Of a DNA stretch of 64,000 nucleotides, positions 1 through 8,246 are shown one piece after another. Location: the NCBI RefSeq assembly GCF_014200455.1, contig NZ_JACHBW010000009.1, positions 124,001 through 188,000 on the forward strand, written 5' to 3'. Position numbers and translations under genes: made by a program. Below the pieces are notes generated by a model that saw nothing but the letters and a program-made list of their open reading frames with translations, ran no database searches and was not told the DNA's origin. Numbering within the stretch: position 1 is the stretch's first letter; each line of letters starts with the position of its first letter. This DNA comes from Paraburkholderia bannensis (GTDB lineage Bacteria; Pseudomonadota; Gammaproteobacteria; Burkholderiales; Burkholderiaceae).

Positions 1-13
1 CCAAAACAAGCTC

Positions 14-38
14 AAATGCAAATGATTCTCATTTGTAT
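14..38. promoter_or_regulatory. Fur box
   Basis: Perfect dyad CAAATGA-TTC-TCATTTG (19-35) with matching flanks, close to the ferric uptake regulator consensus of AAATGA/TCATTT half sites. TATAAA at 36-41 could be a -10 element under Fur control for rightward transcription. The site could equally serve a leftward gene outside the window. Confidence 0.75.
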
Positions 39-47
39 AAAGGCGAT

Positions 48-256
48 GCCCGCTGACTAGAAACGCGCATGCGGCGCCGCAACAGCGCTGCGTTAAGGAT
101 CGGAATCAATCACCTTGACGTGAGAAAGGACTCTTCCAGGCAGGCCGCTTAATTGGCGGGCCACCAGCCGCTACAGTGCCGCCCATGCGTGTTCCAGCGT
201 CGCTGGCGCATCGTGAGAGTTGGCCCCGGCCCGAAGACGGCCGGGGCTTTTTTTTT
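48..256 (+). ncRNA. candidate Fur-regulated small RNA
   Basis: About 200 nt lie between a Fur box with an overlapping -10-like TATAAA and a textbook intrinsic terminator, and no credible coding frame is present. That layout is typical of iron-starvation sRNAs (the RyhB/PrrF concept; Burkholderia has a described iron-responsive sRNA, BrrF). The transcription start near 48 is inferred from the -10. No -35 match is obvious. A short unannotated peptide, or the 3' end of a transcript from outside, cannot be excluded. Confidence 0.4.
223..256 (+). terminator. Rho-independent terminator
   Basis: Stem GCCCCGGCC / GGCCGGGGC (9 bp, perfect) with a 7-nt loop, followed by nine T residues. It terminates rightward transcription upstream of any coding gene in the window. 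Confidence 0.85.
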
Positions 257-716
257 GCACCGCGCAAAGCCGTGCCCCGCAAGCCTGGCGCGGTCTGCGC
301 GATTGCGCCCCTATGCATAAGTCATTGAGGGCAAAAGAACAAGTAAGGTATTATTCGGGCCGCGCGGTGTGACGGCGTGTCGCAAGCACAGGCGTTCAAG
401 AGGTCGTCGGGGGCTCTTTTGAGAGCGGAGGAACGCGCTTAGGCGGTGTTTCCCGTTTTTTGTACTAGCATAAAGTTGCACAAAAACAATGACTTGTATC
501 AGTGCCTGATTTGGGTTGTGTTGTTGCGCTGCAAAAGTTCAGTATTCCGTTTACCCTCGTTAACCCTTGAACGTGTGTTGCATTTCGCCTCTCAGCTGAC
601 GGAACCATTGCAGCCAGCCTGGTCCGATTTTCACCCCGCGTTACCTTTCATTTTGCTTGCGCGCCAGCCCGTGCGCAGACGAATTATGTGCCCCGCATTT
701 TTAAGGTCCTGTTGAA
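257..716. other. 460-bp non-coding stretch before the nuoM-like gene
   Basis: No convincing gene is seen. The only sizeable frame (446-715, +) lacks a ribosome site and resembles no family. The stretch becomes AT-richer around 330-560 and probably holds the promoter and leader for the nuoM-like/cyo cluster. No riboswitch or repeat was recognised. Confidence 0.5.
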
Positions 717-2276
717 ATGCAATCCGTTCCATTCCTGAGTCTGGCGATCTGGATTCCCATCCTGTTCGGCGTGGCTGTGCTGCGCCTCGGGTCGGATCGC
801 CATCCGCAGCGCACGCGCTGGTTGTCGCTGATCGGCTCCATCGTCGGTCTGCTGGTGACCATTCCGCTCATTACCGGTTTCGACAACCATGTTGCCGCCA
901 TGCAGTTCGTCGAATTCCGTAACTGGCTGCCCGACTTCGGCGTGGCGTGGCGACTCGGGATTGATGGCATTTCGCTGTGGCTGGTCGTGCTGACCGCATT
1001 CACGACGCTGGTGATCGTGATTGCCTCGTGGGAGTCGATCACCGTGCGCGTGGCCCAGTACCACGGCGCGTTCCTGATCCTCTCGGGCCTGATGGTCGGC
1101 ACCTTCGCCGCGACCGACGGCATGCTGTTCTTCGTGTTCTTCGAAGCGACCCTGATTCCGCTGTACCTGCTGATCGGCACGTGGGGCCATGCCCGTCGCA
1201 GCTACGCCGCGGTCAAGTTCTTCTTCTTCTCGCTCGCCGGCTCGCTGCTGATGCTGGTGTCGATGCTGTACCTCTACAGCCAGTCGCATACCTTCGACAT
1301 GGCCGCATGGCATAACCAGGCAATCGGCCTCGTGCCGCAGCTGCTGGTCTTCATCGGCTTCTTCGCGGCCTTCGCGGTCAAGGTGCCGATGTGGCCGTTC
1401 CACACCTGGCTGCCCGACGTCCACCTCGAAGCGCCCACCGGTGCGACCGTGATCCTGGCGATGCTCAAGCTGGGTGGTTACGGCTTCCTGCGCTTCACGC
1501 TGCCGATCACGCCGGACGCCGCGCACTTTTTCGCACCGGCCATCATCACGCTGTCGCTGGTCGCCGTGGTGTATTCGAGCCTGCTCGCGCTCGCGCAGAC
1601 CGACATGACCAAGCTGCTCGCGTACTCGACGATCGCCCACATGGGTCTCGTCACGCTCGGCCTGTTCCTCTTCAACCAGATTGGAACCGAAGGCGCGATC
1701 GTCCAGATGATCTCGTACGGCTTCGTCTCGGGCGCGATGCTGCTCTCGATCGGCATGCTGTTCGACCGCACCAAAACGCGCACGATCTCGGCTTATGGCG
1801 GCGTTGTCAACGTGATGCCGCGCTACGCCGTTTTCATGATGCTGTTCTGCATGGCCAACGTCGGTCTGCCGGGCACCTCGGGCTTCGTGGGTGAGTTCAT
1901 GGTCATCATGGGCGCGATCCGCGTGAACTTCTGGGTCGGCGCGATTGCGACCACGACCGTCGTCCTGAGCGCTGCGTACACACTGTGGATGTACAAGCGC
2001 GTGATTTTTGGCGCGGTGGCGAACAAGAGCGTCGCCAAGCTGGCCGACATCGGCCGCCGTGAAACGCTGATTCTGGGCTCGCTCGCCGCGCTGGTTCTGG
2101 CAGTGGGCATCTATCCGAAGCCCATGACCGACGCCATCGAGCTGTCGGCCGCCAACCTCGTGACCCAGGCAGGCCGCAGCAAGCAGCCCGCCGAGGATAC
2201 GGCCAACGCCGATGCAGTGCGTACCGACGCCGCACGCTCCGCCACGGAGACCCGCGCGCCGCACTCGCCGACGTAA
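717..2276 (+). CDS. stand-alone NuoM-like (complex I antiporter-type) subunit
   Basis: A 519-residue polytopic membrane protein of the NADH-quinone oxidoreductase chain M / Mrp-antiporter family (Proton_antipo_M). The residues essential for proton translocation in E. coli NuoM have counterparts: Glu143 (FEATLIPLY), Lys222 (AVKVPMWPFHTWLP), Lys251 (LAMLKLGGYG) and Glu393 (GFVGEF). Length is normal for NuoM. The ATG has an AAGG about 10 nt upstream. No other nuo gene is nearby; the next genes encode the bo3 quinol oxidase. So it is either an extra complex I subunit or a secondary ion pump associated with the terminal oxidase. The family call is firm; the role is inferred. The C-terminal ~30 residues are hydrophilic and Ala/Thr-rich, unlike typical NuoM ends. 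Confidence 0.9.
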   Translation: MQSVPFLSLAIWIPILFGVAVLRLGSDRHPQRTRWLSLIGSIVGLLVTIPLITGFDNHVAAMQFVEFRNWLPDFGVAWRLGIDGISLWLVVLTAFTTLVIVIASWESITVRVAQYHGAFLILSGLMVGTFAATDGMLFFVFFEATLIPLYLLIGTWGHARRSYAAVKFFFFSLAGSLLMLVSMLYLYSQSHTFDMAAWHNQAIGLVPQLLVFIGFFAAFAVKVPMWPFHTWLPDVHLEAPTGATVILAMLKLGGYGFLRFTLPITPDAAHFFAPAIITLSLVAVVYSSLLALAQTDMTKLLAYSTIAHMGLVTLGLFLFNQIGTEGAIVQMISYGFVSGAMLLSIGMLFDRTKTRTISAYGGVVNVMPRYAVFMMLFCMANVGLPGTSGFVGEFMVIMGAIRVNFWVGAIATTTVVLSAAYTLWMYKRVIFGAVANKSVAKLADIGRRETLILGSLAALVLAVGIYPKPMTDAIELSAANLVTQAGRSKQPAEDTANADAVRTDAARSATETRAPHSPT

Positions 2277-2320
2277 GCAGGGCAGGTTAGTACCGCAGAA
2301 AACTCTGCAGAGAATGACGA

Positions 2321-2368
2321 CGCGCTGCGCGCTGTCCCGCCCACAGAGGCGGTACGGCGCGCAGCGCG
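2321..2368. other. strong inverted repeat between nuoM-like gene and cyoA
   Basis: CGCGCTGCGCGC and its exact complement GCGCGCAGCGCG flank a partly pairing core (CCGCC/GGCGG). The predicted hairpin is very stable but has no T tract, so it may be a processing or stability element or a Rho-assisted end for the upstream gene. Confidence 0.6.
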
Positions 2369-2509
2369 TTAAACAGTTTTCGAATTTTGAGATTCGGAAG
2401 AAAAGCCGCGGCGGATTGGCGTCCAGGCTTAAGTGGGGCATGACGTGCGTGTGTTGATGAGGCGCGACAGACCTCGCGAACGCATGCGACATAGTGTCTC
2501 ACTTTTGTT

Positions 2510-2523
2510 TTGACAAAGATCAT
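2510..2523. promoter_or_regulatory. possible ANR/FNR site upstream of cyoA
   Basis: TTGACAAAGATCAT differs from the FNR/ANR consensus TTGATNNNNATCAA at two end positions. Oxygen-sensing repression of cyo by ANR/FNR-type regulators is known in other bacteria. TTGACA could instead simply be a -35 element. Confidence 0.35.
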
Positions 2524-2539
2524 TTTCAGCATTCATTGA

Positions 2540-2567
2540 TTGTCTTGGATCAAAGCGGCTGTATGAT
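2540..2567 (+). promoter_or_regulatory. putative cyo operon promoter
   Basis: TATGAT (2562-2567) is a good sigma70 -10 element, with TTGTCT 16 bp upstream as a weak -35. It sits about 75 bp ahead of the cyoA start, implying that cyoABCD can be transcribed independently of the nuoM-like gene. Confidence 0.4.
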
Positions 2568-2642
2568 TCGGGCGCGCTTCCTTTGCCGGATGTCAGGGGA
2601 TGTGCCCGGAACTATTCAATGAATGAAATTCAGGCAAACGTG

Positions 2643-3530
2643 ATGAAAAGAACAACCTTGCAAAGGTTATTGCTTCCCGTCAGCGCCGGATTGGCCATGT
2701 GTCTTTCCGGTTGCAACTTGGAAGTCCTCGACCCCAAAGGTAGCGTGGGCGTGGCGGAAAAGTCGCTGATCGCGACCTCCACCTGGGCCATGCTGATCGT
2801 GGTGATCCCCGTGATCATCCTGACGCTGTGGTTCGCGTACCGCTATCGCGAATCGAACCGCAGCGCCACCTACGCGCCGAAATGGTCGCACTCGACGGCT
2901 ATCGAAGTCGTCGTCTGGACCGTCCCGACGCTGATCATCCTGTTCCTCGCGGTACTCACGTGGAAAACCACGCACGAACTCGATCCGTACAAGCCGCTTG
3001 AATCGAACGTCAAGCCGATCAACGTCGAAGTGGTCGCACTCGACTGGAAGTGGCTGTTCATCTACCCGGATCTGGGCATCGCCACGGTGAACCAGCTGGC
3101 CGTTCCTGTGGGCACGCCGGTAAACTTCAGCATTACGTCGGACTCGGTGATGAACTCGTTCTTCATCCCGCAGCTTGGCACCCAGGTGTACGCGATGGCA
3201 GGCATGCAGACCCGTCTGCACCTGATCGCCGATCACGCTGGCGACTACGCCGGCCTGTCGGCGAACTTCAGCGGCAAGGGCTTCTCGGACATGAAGTTCC
3301 GTACCCTCGCCACGAGCCAGCAAGACTTCGACGCATGGGTCCAGAAGGTCAAGGCGTCGCAGACGCAGCTTTCGATGGATCAATACGCGACGGTTGCGCA
3401 GCCGAGCGAGAAGGCACCGGTTGAATACTTCTCGACGGTGGATCCGAAGCTCTTCAACAACATCATCGCGAAGTACAACAACGGCCACGTCACGAATTTC
3501 AGTGACCCGTCGTGCGTGACCAAGGGGTAA
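2643..3530 (+). CDS. cyoA: cytochrome bo3 ubiquinol oxidase subunit II
   Basis: Subunit II of the proton-pumping quinol oxidase. The N-terminus is a lipoprotein signal: MKR, a hydrophobic stretch, then lipobox LSGC, so the mature protein starts at Cys24 and is lipid-anchored. Two transmembrane helices follow (around residues 45-65 and 90-110), then a periplasmic cupredoxin fold. As in other quinol oxidases, the CuA-binding Cys/His set of cytochrome c oxidases is absent (the region MNSFFIPQLGTQVYAMAGM is kept). The Met at 2643 gives the best signal peptide, with AGG 8 nt upstream; an in-frame ATG at 2619 adds eight residues and is the main alternative. First gene of cyoABCD. Confidence 0.93.
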   Translation: MKRTTLQRLLLPVSAGLAMCLSGCNLEVLDPKGSVGVAEKSLIATSTWAMLIVVIPVIILTLWFAYRYRESNRSATYAPKWSHSTAIEVVVWTVPTLIILFLAVLTWKTTHELDPYKPLESNVKPINVEVVALDWKWLFIYPDLGIATVNQLAVPVGTPVNFSITSDSVMNSFFIPQLGTQVYAMAGMQTRLHLIADHAGDYAGLSANFSGKGFSDMKFRTLATSQQDFDAWVQKVKASQTQLSMDQYATVAQPSEKAPVEYFSTVDPKLFNNIIAKYNNGHVTNFSDPSCVTKG

Positions 3531-3536
3531 CCAGGC

Positions 3537-5570
3537 ATGTTCGGAAAACTTACACTAGCCGACATTCCGTTTCACGAGCCGATTATTCTCGGCACGATGA
3601 TCGGTATGGCTATCATCGGCGCATTCGTGCTCGGTGGGATCACTTACCTCGGTAAGTGGAAATATCTGTGGACGGAGTGGCTGACGAGCGTCGACCACAA
3701 GCGTCTGGGCGTGATGTACATCGTGCTCGCCCTCATCATGCTGCTGCGCGGCTTCGCCGACGCCATCATGATGCGTACCCAGCTGGCTCTCGCGTACAAC
3801 GCGCCGGGCTATCTGCCGCCGCACCATTACGACCAGATCTTCACGGCTCACGGCGTGATCATGATTTTCTTCATGGCCATGGCTTTCATGGTTGGCCTGA
3901 TGAACATCGTGGTGCCGCTGCAGATCGGCGCACGCGACGTCGCGTTCCCGTTCCTGAACTCGCTGTCGTTCTGGATGACCGCTGTTGGCGCAATCCTGCT
4001 GATGATCTCGCTGGTCGTCGGTGAATTCGCCATGACGGGCTGGCTTGCCTACCCGCCGCTCTCCGAACTGGCATACAGTCCTGGGGTAGGGGTGGATTAC
4101 TACCTGTGGGCGCTGCAGATTTCGGGTGTCGGTACGCTGCTGACCGGCGTGAACTTCTTCGTCACCATCATCAAGATGCGCGCTCCCGGCATGACGATGA
4201 TGAAGCTGCCGGTGTTCACGTGGACGGCGCTGTGCACGAACGTGCTGATCATGGCTGCGTTCCCGATCCTGACCGTCACGCTGGCGCTGCTGGGTCTGGA
4301 CCGCTACATCGGTACGCACTTCTTCACGAATGACGGCGGCGGCAACGCCATGCTGTACCTGAACCTGATCTGGGCCTGGGGTCACCCCGAGGTGTACATC
4401 CTGATCCTGCCGGCGTTCGGTATCTTCTCGGAAGTCGTGGCTACCTACGCCAAGAAGCCGCTGTTCGGCTACAAGGCAATGGTCTACGCGACCTGCGCGA
4501 TCATGGTGCTGGCATTCGTCGTCTGGCTGCACCACTTCTTCACGATGGGTTCGGGCGCTGACGTCAACGCGTTCTTCGGTATCGCCACGATGATCATTTC
4601 GATCCCGACTGGCGTGAAGATCTTCAACTGGCTGTTCACGATCTACCGCGGTCGCCTCGAGTTCAACTCGTCGGTGCTGTGGACGCTCGGCTTCATGGTC
4701 ACCTTCACCATCGGCGGCATGACCGGCGTGATGATGGCGATCCCGGGCGCGGACTTCGTGCTGCACAACTCGCTGTTCCTGATTGCTCACTTCCACAACG
4801 TGATCATCGGCGGCGTGCTGTTCGGCTACCTGGCTGGCTTCAACTACTGGTTCCCGAAGGCGTTTGGCTTCAAGCTCAACGAAAAGCTGGGCAAGCGTGC
4901 ATTCTGGTTCTGGCTCGTGGGCTTCTACGTCGCCTTCACGCCGCTGTACGTGCTGGGCTTCATGGGCGCAACGCGTCGTCTGAACCACTACGACAATCCG
5001 GCATGGCATCCGTGGATGATCATCGCGTGGGTTGGCGCCGTGCTCGTGGCAATCGGTATCGCTCACCAGCTGATGCAGCTGTATGTGTCGATCCGCGACC
5101 GCAACCTGCCGGAAAACCGCGATGTGACGGGCGATCCGTGGGGTGGCCGTACGCTGGAATGGTCGATGTCGTCGCCGCCGCCGTCGTACAACTTCGCGAT
5201 CATCCCGAACGTGTCGGAACTCGATGAGTTCCATCACCTGAAGGAAACCGGCCGCGCAACCGTCGATGTCGCGAACACGCACTACACCGACATCCACATG
5301 CCCTCGAACACGAGCGCAGGTCTGTTCATCGGTTTCTTCAGCCTGGTGCTCGGCTTTGCTGGCATCTGGCACATCTGGTGGCTCATGATCGTTGGCTTTA
5401 TCGGCATCGTCGGTACGGCAATCGCTTACAGCTTCCAGAAGAACGAAGGCTATTACATCCCGGCCGCCAAGGTTCGGGCGGACGAAGAAGCGCGTAGTCG
5501 CGCACTGGCCAAGGCGTTTGCTGTCAAGCAACGCGGTGGCAAGGTTGAAGAAGCACTGGAGGCCAACTGA
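3537..5570 (+). CDS. cyoB: cytochrome bo3 ubiquinol oxidase subunit I
   Basis: A 677-residue haem-copper oxidase catalytic subunit carrying low-spin haem b and the haem o3-CuB centre. Visible signatures are WGHPEVY (CuB His and the His-Tyr cross-link), HHFFTMG (two CuB His), and HFHNVIIGG (haem o3 and b ligands). The ubiquinol-site residues Arg71, Asp75 and the histidines of PPHHYDQIFTAHG are present. Length matches E. coli CyoB. It starts six bases after cyoA and its stop overlaps the cyoC start by one base (TGATG), indicating translational coupling. No cyoE (haem O synthase) follows in this window, so haem O must be made from a gene elsewhere. Confidence 0.97.
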   Translation: MFGKLTLADIPFHEPIILGTMIGMAIIGAFVLGGITYLGKWKYLWTEWLTSVDHKRLGVMYIVLALIMLLRGFADAIMMRTQLALAYNAPGYLPPHHYDQIFTAHGVIMIFFMAMAFMVGLMNIVVPLQIGARDVAFPFLNSLSFWMTAVGAILLMISLVVGEFAMTGWLAYPPLSELAYSPGVGVDYYLWALQISGVGTLLTGVNFFVTIIKMRAPGMTMMKLPVFTWTALCTNVLIMAAFPILTVTLALLGLDRYIGTHFFTNDGGGNAMLYLNLIWAWGHPEVYILILPAFGIFSEVVATYAKKPLFGYKAMVYATCAIMVLAFVVWLHHFFTMGSGADVNAFFGIATMIISIPTGVKIFNWLFTIYRGRLEFNSSVLWTLGFMVTFTIGGMTGVMMAIPGADFVLHNSLFLIAHFHNVIIGGVLFGYLAGFNYWFPKAFGFKLNEKLGKRAFWFWLVGFYVAFTPLYVLGFMGATRRLNHYDNPAWHPWMIIAWVGAVLVAIGIAHQLMQLYVSIRDRNLPENRDVTGDPWGGRTLEWSMSSPPPSYNFAIIPNVSELDEFHHLKETGRATVDVANTHYTDIHMPSNTSAGLFIGFFSLVLGFAGIWHIWWLMIVGFIGIVGTAIAYSFQKNEGYYIPAAKVRADEEARSRALAKAFAVKQRGGKVEEALEAN

Positions 5571-6181
5571 TGTTGACGAAAACTGGTGCGGCCGCACTCG
5601 CGGAGCACGATCACCACGATCACCCGCCGTCACACTCGGTGTTCGGCTTCTGGCTGTACCTGATGACGGACTGTATTCTGTTCGGCACGCTGTTCGCAGT
5701 GTTCGCCGTGATGCAGAACCAGTTCGCAGGCGGCCCGACCGGCAAGGACCTGTTCGACATCAACGGCGTGGCGATGGAAACGGCAGTGCTGCTGCTGTCG
5801 TCCATCACCTACGGCTTCGCGATGATCGGCGCGCACAAGCAGCGCAAGGGGCAAGTGCTGTTCTGGCTGGCGATCACGTTCCTGCTCGGCGCAACGTTCC
5901 TGTATTTCGAACTCCATGAGTTCGCGAACATGATCGCCGAAGGCAACGGTCCGCAACGCAGCGCGTTCCTCTCGTCGTTCTTCACGCTGGTGGCTACCCA
6001 CGGTATCCACGTGACGTTCGGCATGATCTGGATGGTCGTCCTCATGGTGCAGACCCTGAAGGCGCCGGAACTGGGCGATCGCGAAGTGCGCCGCCTGTCG
6101 TGCCTCAGCCTTTTCTGGCACTTTCTGGACATCGTCTGGATCTGCGTGTTCTCCTTTGTTTACCTTGCGAGCGTGATCTAA
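5570..6181 (+). CDS. cyoC: cytochrome bo3 ubiquinol oxidase subunit III
   Basis: A 203-residue, five-helix subunit III of the quinol oxidase. Its His-rich N-terminus (EHDHHDHPP) and the LYFELHEF region are typical. It stabilises the oxidase rather than carrying redox centres. The start overlaps the cyoB stop, and the stop abuts the cyoD start directly. Confidence 0.96.
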   Translation: MLTKTGAAALAEHDHHDHPPSHSVFGFWLYLMTDCILFGTLFAVFAVMQNQFAGGPTGKDLFDINGVAMETAVLLLSSITYGFAMIGAHKQRKGQVLFWLAITFLLGATFLYFELHEFANMIAEGNGPQRSAFLSSFFTLVATHGIHVTFGMIWMVVLMVQTLKAPELGDREVRRLSCLSLFWHFLDIVWICVFSFVYLASVI

Positions 6182-6511
6182 ATGAGTGCTCATCCTATCC
6201 ACGAAGAAGAAAGCCACGGCAGCTTCGGCGGCTATGTGGCGGGTTTCGTCCTGGCGGTGGTGCTCACGGCAGCATCGTTCTGGCTGGTTCTGCATGGCGG
6301 CTTCCCGCGTGAAACCGCGCTGCTCGGCCTGGCTGCTCTGGCAGTGGTGCAGATCGTGGTTCACCTCGTGTTCTTCCTGCATATGAACACGTCGTCGGGC
6401 CAACGCTGGAACGTGACCGCATTTGGCTTCACGGCCATGACGGTACTGATCGTCGTGATCGGTACGCTGTGGGTCATGCACAACGTCAGCATGAACATGA
6501 TGTCGCGTTAA
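6182..6511 (+). CDS. cyoD: cytochrome bo3 ubiquinol oxidase subunit IV
   Basis: A 109-residue small subunit with three transmembrane helices, needed for CuB assembly in subunit I. The HEEESHGSFGGYVAGFVLA start and the VQIVVHLVFFLHM helix are family hallmarks. Last gene of the operon; a terminator follows 35 bases downstream. Confidence 0.95.
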   Translation: MSAHPIHEEESHGSFGGYVAGFVLAVVLTAASFWLVLHGGFPRETALLGLAALAVVQIVVHLVFFLHMNTSSGQRWNVTAFGFTAMTVLIVVIGTLWVMHNVSMNMMSR

Positions 6512-6544
6512 TCCTCGATTCAACGCACGTCTCGCTGAAAAGCA

Positions 6545-6592
6545 AAAAAACGCCGCTTGGGTTCGCGCCCGGCGGCGTTTTTCTTTTTGTGG
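6545..6592. terminator. bidirectional terminator between cyoD and the SGNH gene
   Basis: ACGCCGC / GCGGCGT stem with an inner GGG/CCC pairing, flanked by seven A residues on the left and a T-rich tail on the right. It serves both cyoD (+) and the convergent esterase gene (-). Confidence 0.85.
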
Positions 6593-6609
6593 CTGGGGCG
6601 CTTCCGGTC

Positions 6610-7260
6610 TCAAATGCCGAAGCGCTGCCGTACGGTTTGCGCCACGGCGTGGCCGAGCTTGTGATGTTGATCCGCTTCGTAGTGAATGCCGTCGGTCGAA
6701 CTGACTTTGACGAATTCGCCGGCGTCGAGAAACGCCGAACCGTATTTCACCGCCACGCGCTCATAGAGCGGCGCGAGCAGGCGCGACTTCGCCGCGCCGC
6801 CCGCGAAAATTTCGCCGAGAAAGCCGATCTCCTCGATGGGCACGGGCGACATCAGCAGCACATGAGGGGTCGAGCCGCCAGGGCCCGCGCGGCAGGCAAG
6901 CAGCGTTTCGAGCAGCACGTCGACCGAATGGGCGATATCGGCCGGAGTGACGGAAAAGCGCGTCTTGAGATCATTGGTGCCGAGCATGAGCACGACGACA
7001 TCCACCGGCAACTGGCTCTCCAGGCAAGGCCGCAGATACGCGAGGCCGTTCTTGTGGCGGCCCTCGATCGGATCGTCGTGCACGGTGGTGCGCGCGGGCA
7101 GTCCTTCTTCCACGACCTGCCAGCCGCTGCTCAATGCGCTGGCCAGCACGCCCGGCCAGCGGTCGGCCGGGCCAAAGCGCGCAAGCTCGCCGGGCAGATT
7201 CAGCGGTTTGGTGCCGTGGGTATTCGAATCGCCATAACAAAGCAGGGTGCGTAACGACAT
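6610..7260 (-). CDS. SGNH/GDSL-family hydrolase (arylesterase-like)
   Basis: A 216-residue cytoplasmic serine hydrolase with the GDSL-type block I GDSNTHG near the N-terminus, the LGTNDL block III Gly/Asn residues, and a C-terminal Asp-x-x-His pair (DGIHYEAD). These give the Ser-Asp-His catalytic set. No signal peptide is visible. This start is preceded by AGGAG at good spacing; 22 further in-frame codons upstream have no ribosome site. The closest named group is the arylesterase / acyl-CoA-thioesterase-like SGNH branch. The substrate is unknown. Confidence 0.88.
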   Translation of the reverse strand: MSLRTLLCYGDSNTHGTKPLNLPGELARFGPADRWPGVLASALSSGWQVVEEGLPARTTVHDDPIEGRHKNGLAYLRPCLESQLPVDVVVLMLGTNDLKTRFSVTPADIAHSVDVLLETLLACRAGPGGSTPHVLLMSPVPIEEIGFLGEIFAGGAAKSRLLAPLYERVAVKYGSAFLDAGEFVKVSSTDGIHYEADQHHKLGHAVAQTVRQRFGI

Positions 7261-7380
7261 GGATGGCTCTCCTGATGGTGAGTTTCCGATGCGAAATTTC
7301 CGGCTGTCGTGCGCTTTATGGTGCACGAACGCGTGCGCCTGGCCGGAGCGATAAAAGCCACTTCGTGAGTCGGGAGATTA

Positions 7381-7398
7381 CTAGACGACTGGTCTAAT
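7381..7398. promoter_or_regulatory. TetR-family (NemR-like) operator 1
   Basis: CTAGACGACTGGTCTAAT contains the dyad TAGAC-N5-GTCTA. It lies 21 bases upstream of the TetR start, the usual place for autorepression. A near-identical copy precedes the DJ-1 gene. Confidence 0.7.
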
Positions 7399-7419
7399 CC
7401 GCCTGTAAGATGGCAACCC

Positions 7420-8022
7420 ATGAACGCAGCGCCAGCCGTCGAAGTTCGACAACACATCCTCGATACCGCCATGCCCATTATTCTGGGCAAGGGTTTTTCG
7501 GCCGTCGGTCTCAACGAGATTCTCGCGACCGCGGGCGTCCCCAAAGGGTCGTTCTATCACTATTTCGGCTCGAAAGAGGCGTTCGGCGAAGCTTTGCTGA
7601 CGTGCTATTTCACCGAGTATGAAGCGCGCCTCGAAGAGCAGCTCGTTCAGCGGGCCGGTTCGCCGGTCGAGCGCCTGATGGGCTATTTCGAGGAATGGCG
7701 CGTCATGCAGTGCGCCGATGGTCCCGACGGCAAATGCCTCGCGGTGAAGCTCGGCGCCGAAGTGAGCGACCTTTCCGAAGCGATGCGCGCAGTGTTGCGC
7801 CGTGGCACGGAAGAGATCATCCGGCGCATCGCGGTCTGTATCGACGAAGGGCGCGCCGATGGTTCGCTCACCGGCATCAGCGATGCGAGCTGTACCGCTG
7901 CGACGCTTTACGAGCTGTGGCTGGGGGCGACGCTGATGGAGAAAATCCGCCGCGACCGCCGCCCGCTCGATGCCGCAATGGCCACGACGCGGCAACTTCT
8001 GAATCTGCCGCGCGCTGTCTGA
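7420..8022 (+). CDS. nemR: NemR-like TetR family redox/electrophile sensor
   Basis: A 200-residue TetR repressor. Residues ~10-55 form the DNA-binding domain (VGLNEILATAGVPKGSFYHYFGSKEAFG). The protein aligns over its whole length with E. coli NemR, which senses quinones, methylglyoxal, N-ethylmaleimide and hypochlorite. The key residues fall at the same numbers: Cys106 (DGKCLAVK) and Lys175 (LMEKIRRD), the pair that forms the reversible redox switch. Cys98 is additional. Downstream are DJ-1, old yellow enzyme and ABM genes, the kind of detoxifying targets NemR controls. The ortholog name is by motif and context, not by search. Confidence 0.85.
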   Translation: MNAAPAVEVRQHILDTAMPIILGKGFSAVGLNEILATAGVPKGSFYHYFGSKEAFGEALLTCYFTEYEARLEEQLVQRAGSPVERLMGYFEEWRVMQCADGPDGKCLAVKLGAEVSDLSEAMRAVLRRGTEEIIRRIAVCIDEGRADGSLTGISDASCTAATLYELWLGATLMEKIRRDRRPLDAAMATTRQLLNLPRAV

Positions 8023-8138
8023 AGGCCAGTTCCAGGCTTAAGCGCAAACGTAACCAACCCGCCACATCGGCATGACATCATCGATTGGACGCCGTTGAGC
8101 AGGCGTCTTCTTGAAAAGTCGTATCATGCGGCAAGTGA

Positions 8139-8156
8139 CTAGACGACCGGTCTAAT
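8139..8156. promoter_or_regulatory. TetR-family (NemR-like) operator 2
   Basis: CTAGACGACCGGTCTAAT matches operator 1 except at one base and keeps the TAGAC-N5-GTCTA dyad. It sits about 90 bases upstream of the DJ-1 start, so the sensor probably represses the DJ-1 gene and perhaps the genes behind it. Confidence 0.7.
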
Positions 8157-8246
8157 TTTGCGGGCGCCGAACGAATCGGCGCGGCGTGCAAAACCGGTTT
8201 CAATGGGCGTGCGAGCGCCCGGCATCACCGACACGAGGAAAACTCG

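Noticed and set aside
446..715. 89-codon frame before the nuoM-like gene
   Set aside because: No ribosome site, no family resemblance, unusual composition; more likely leader or promoter DNA.
684..2492. 602-codon minus-strand open frame opposite the nuoM-like gene
   Set aside because: It is antisense to a clear membrane-protein gene and its translation is His/Arg/Asp-rich and family-less, a typical high-GC shadow.
2536..2553. TTGAT-N8-ATCAA as an FNR site
   Set aside because: The half sites are good, but the spacer is 8 instead of 4 bases; the neighbouring TTGACAAAGATCAT has the right spacing.
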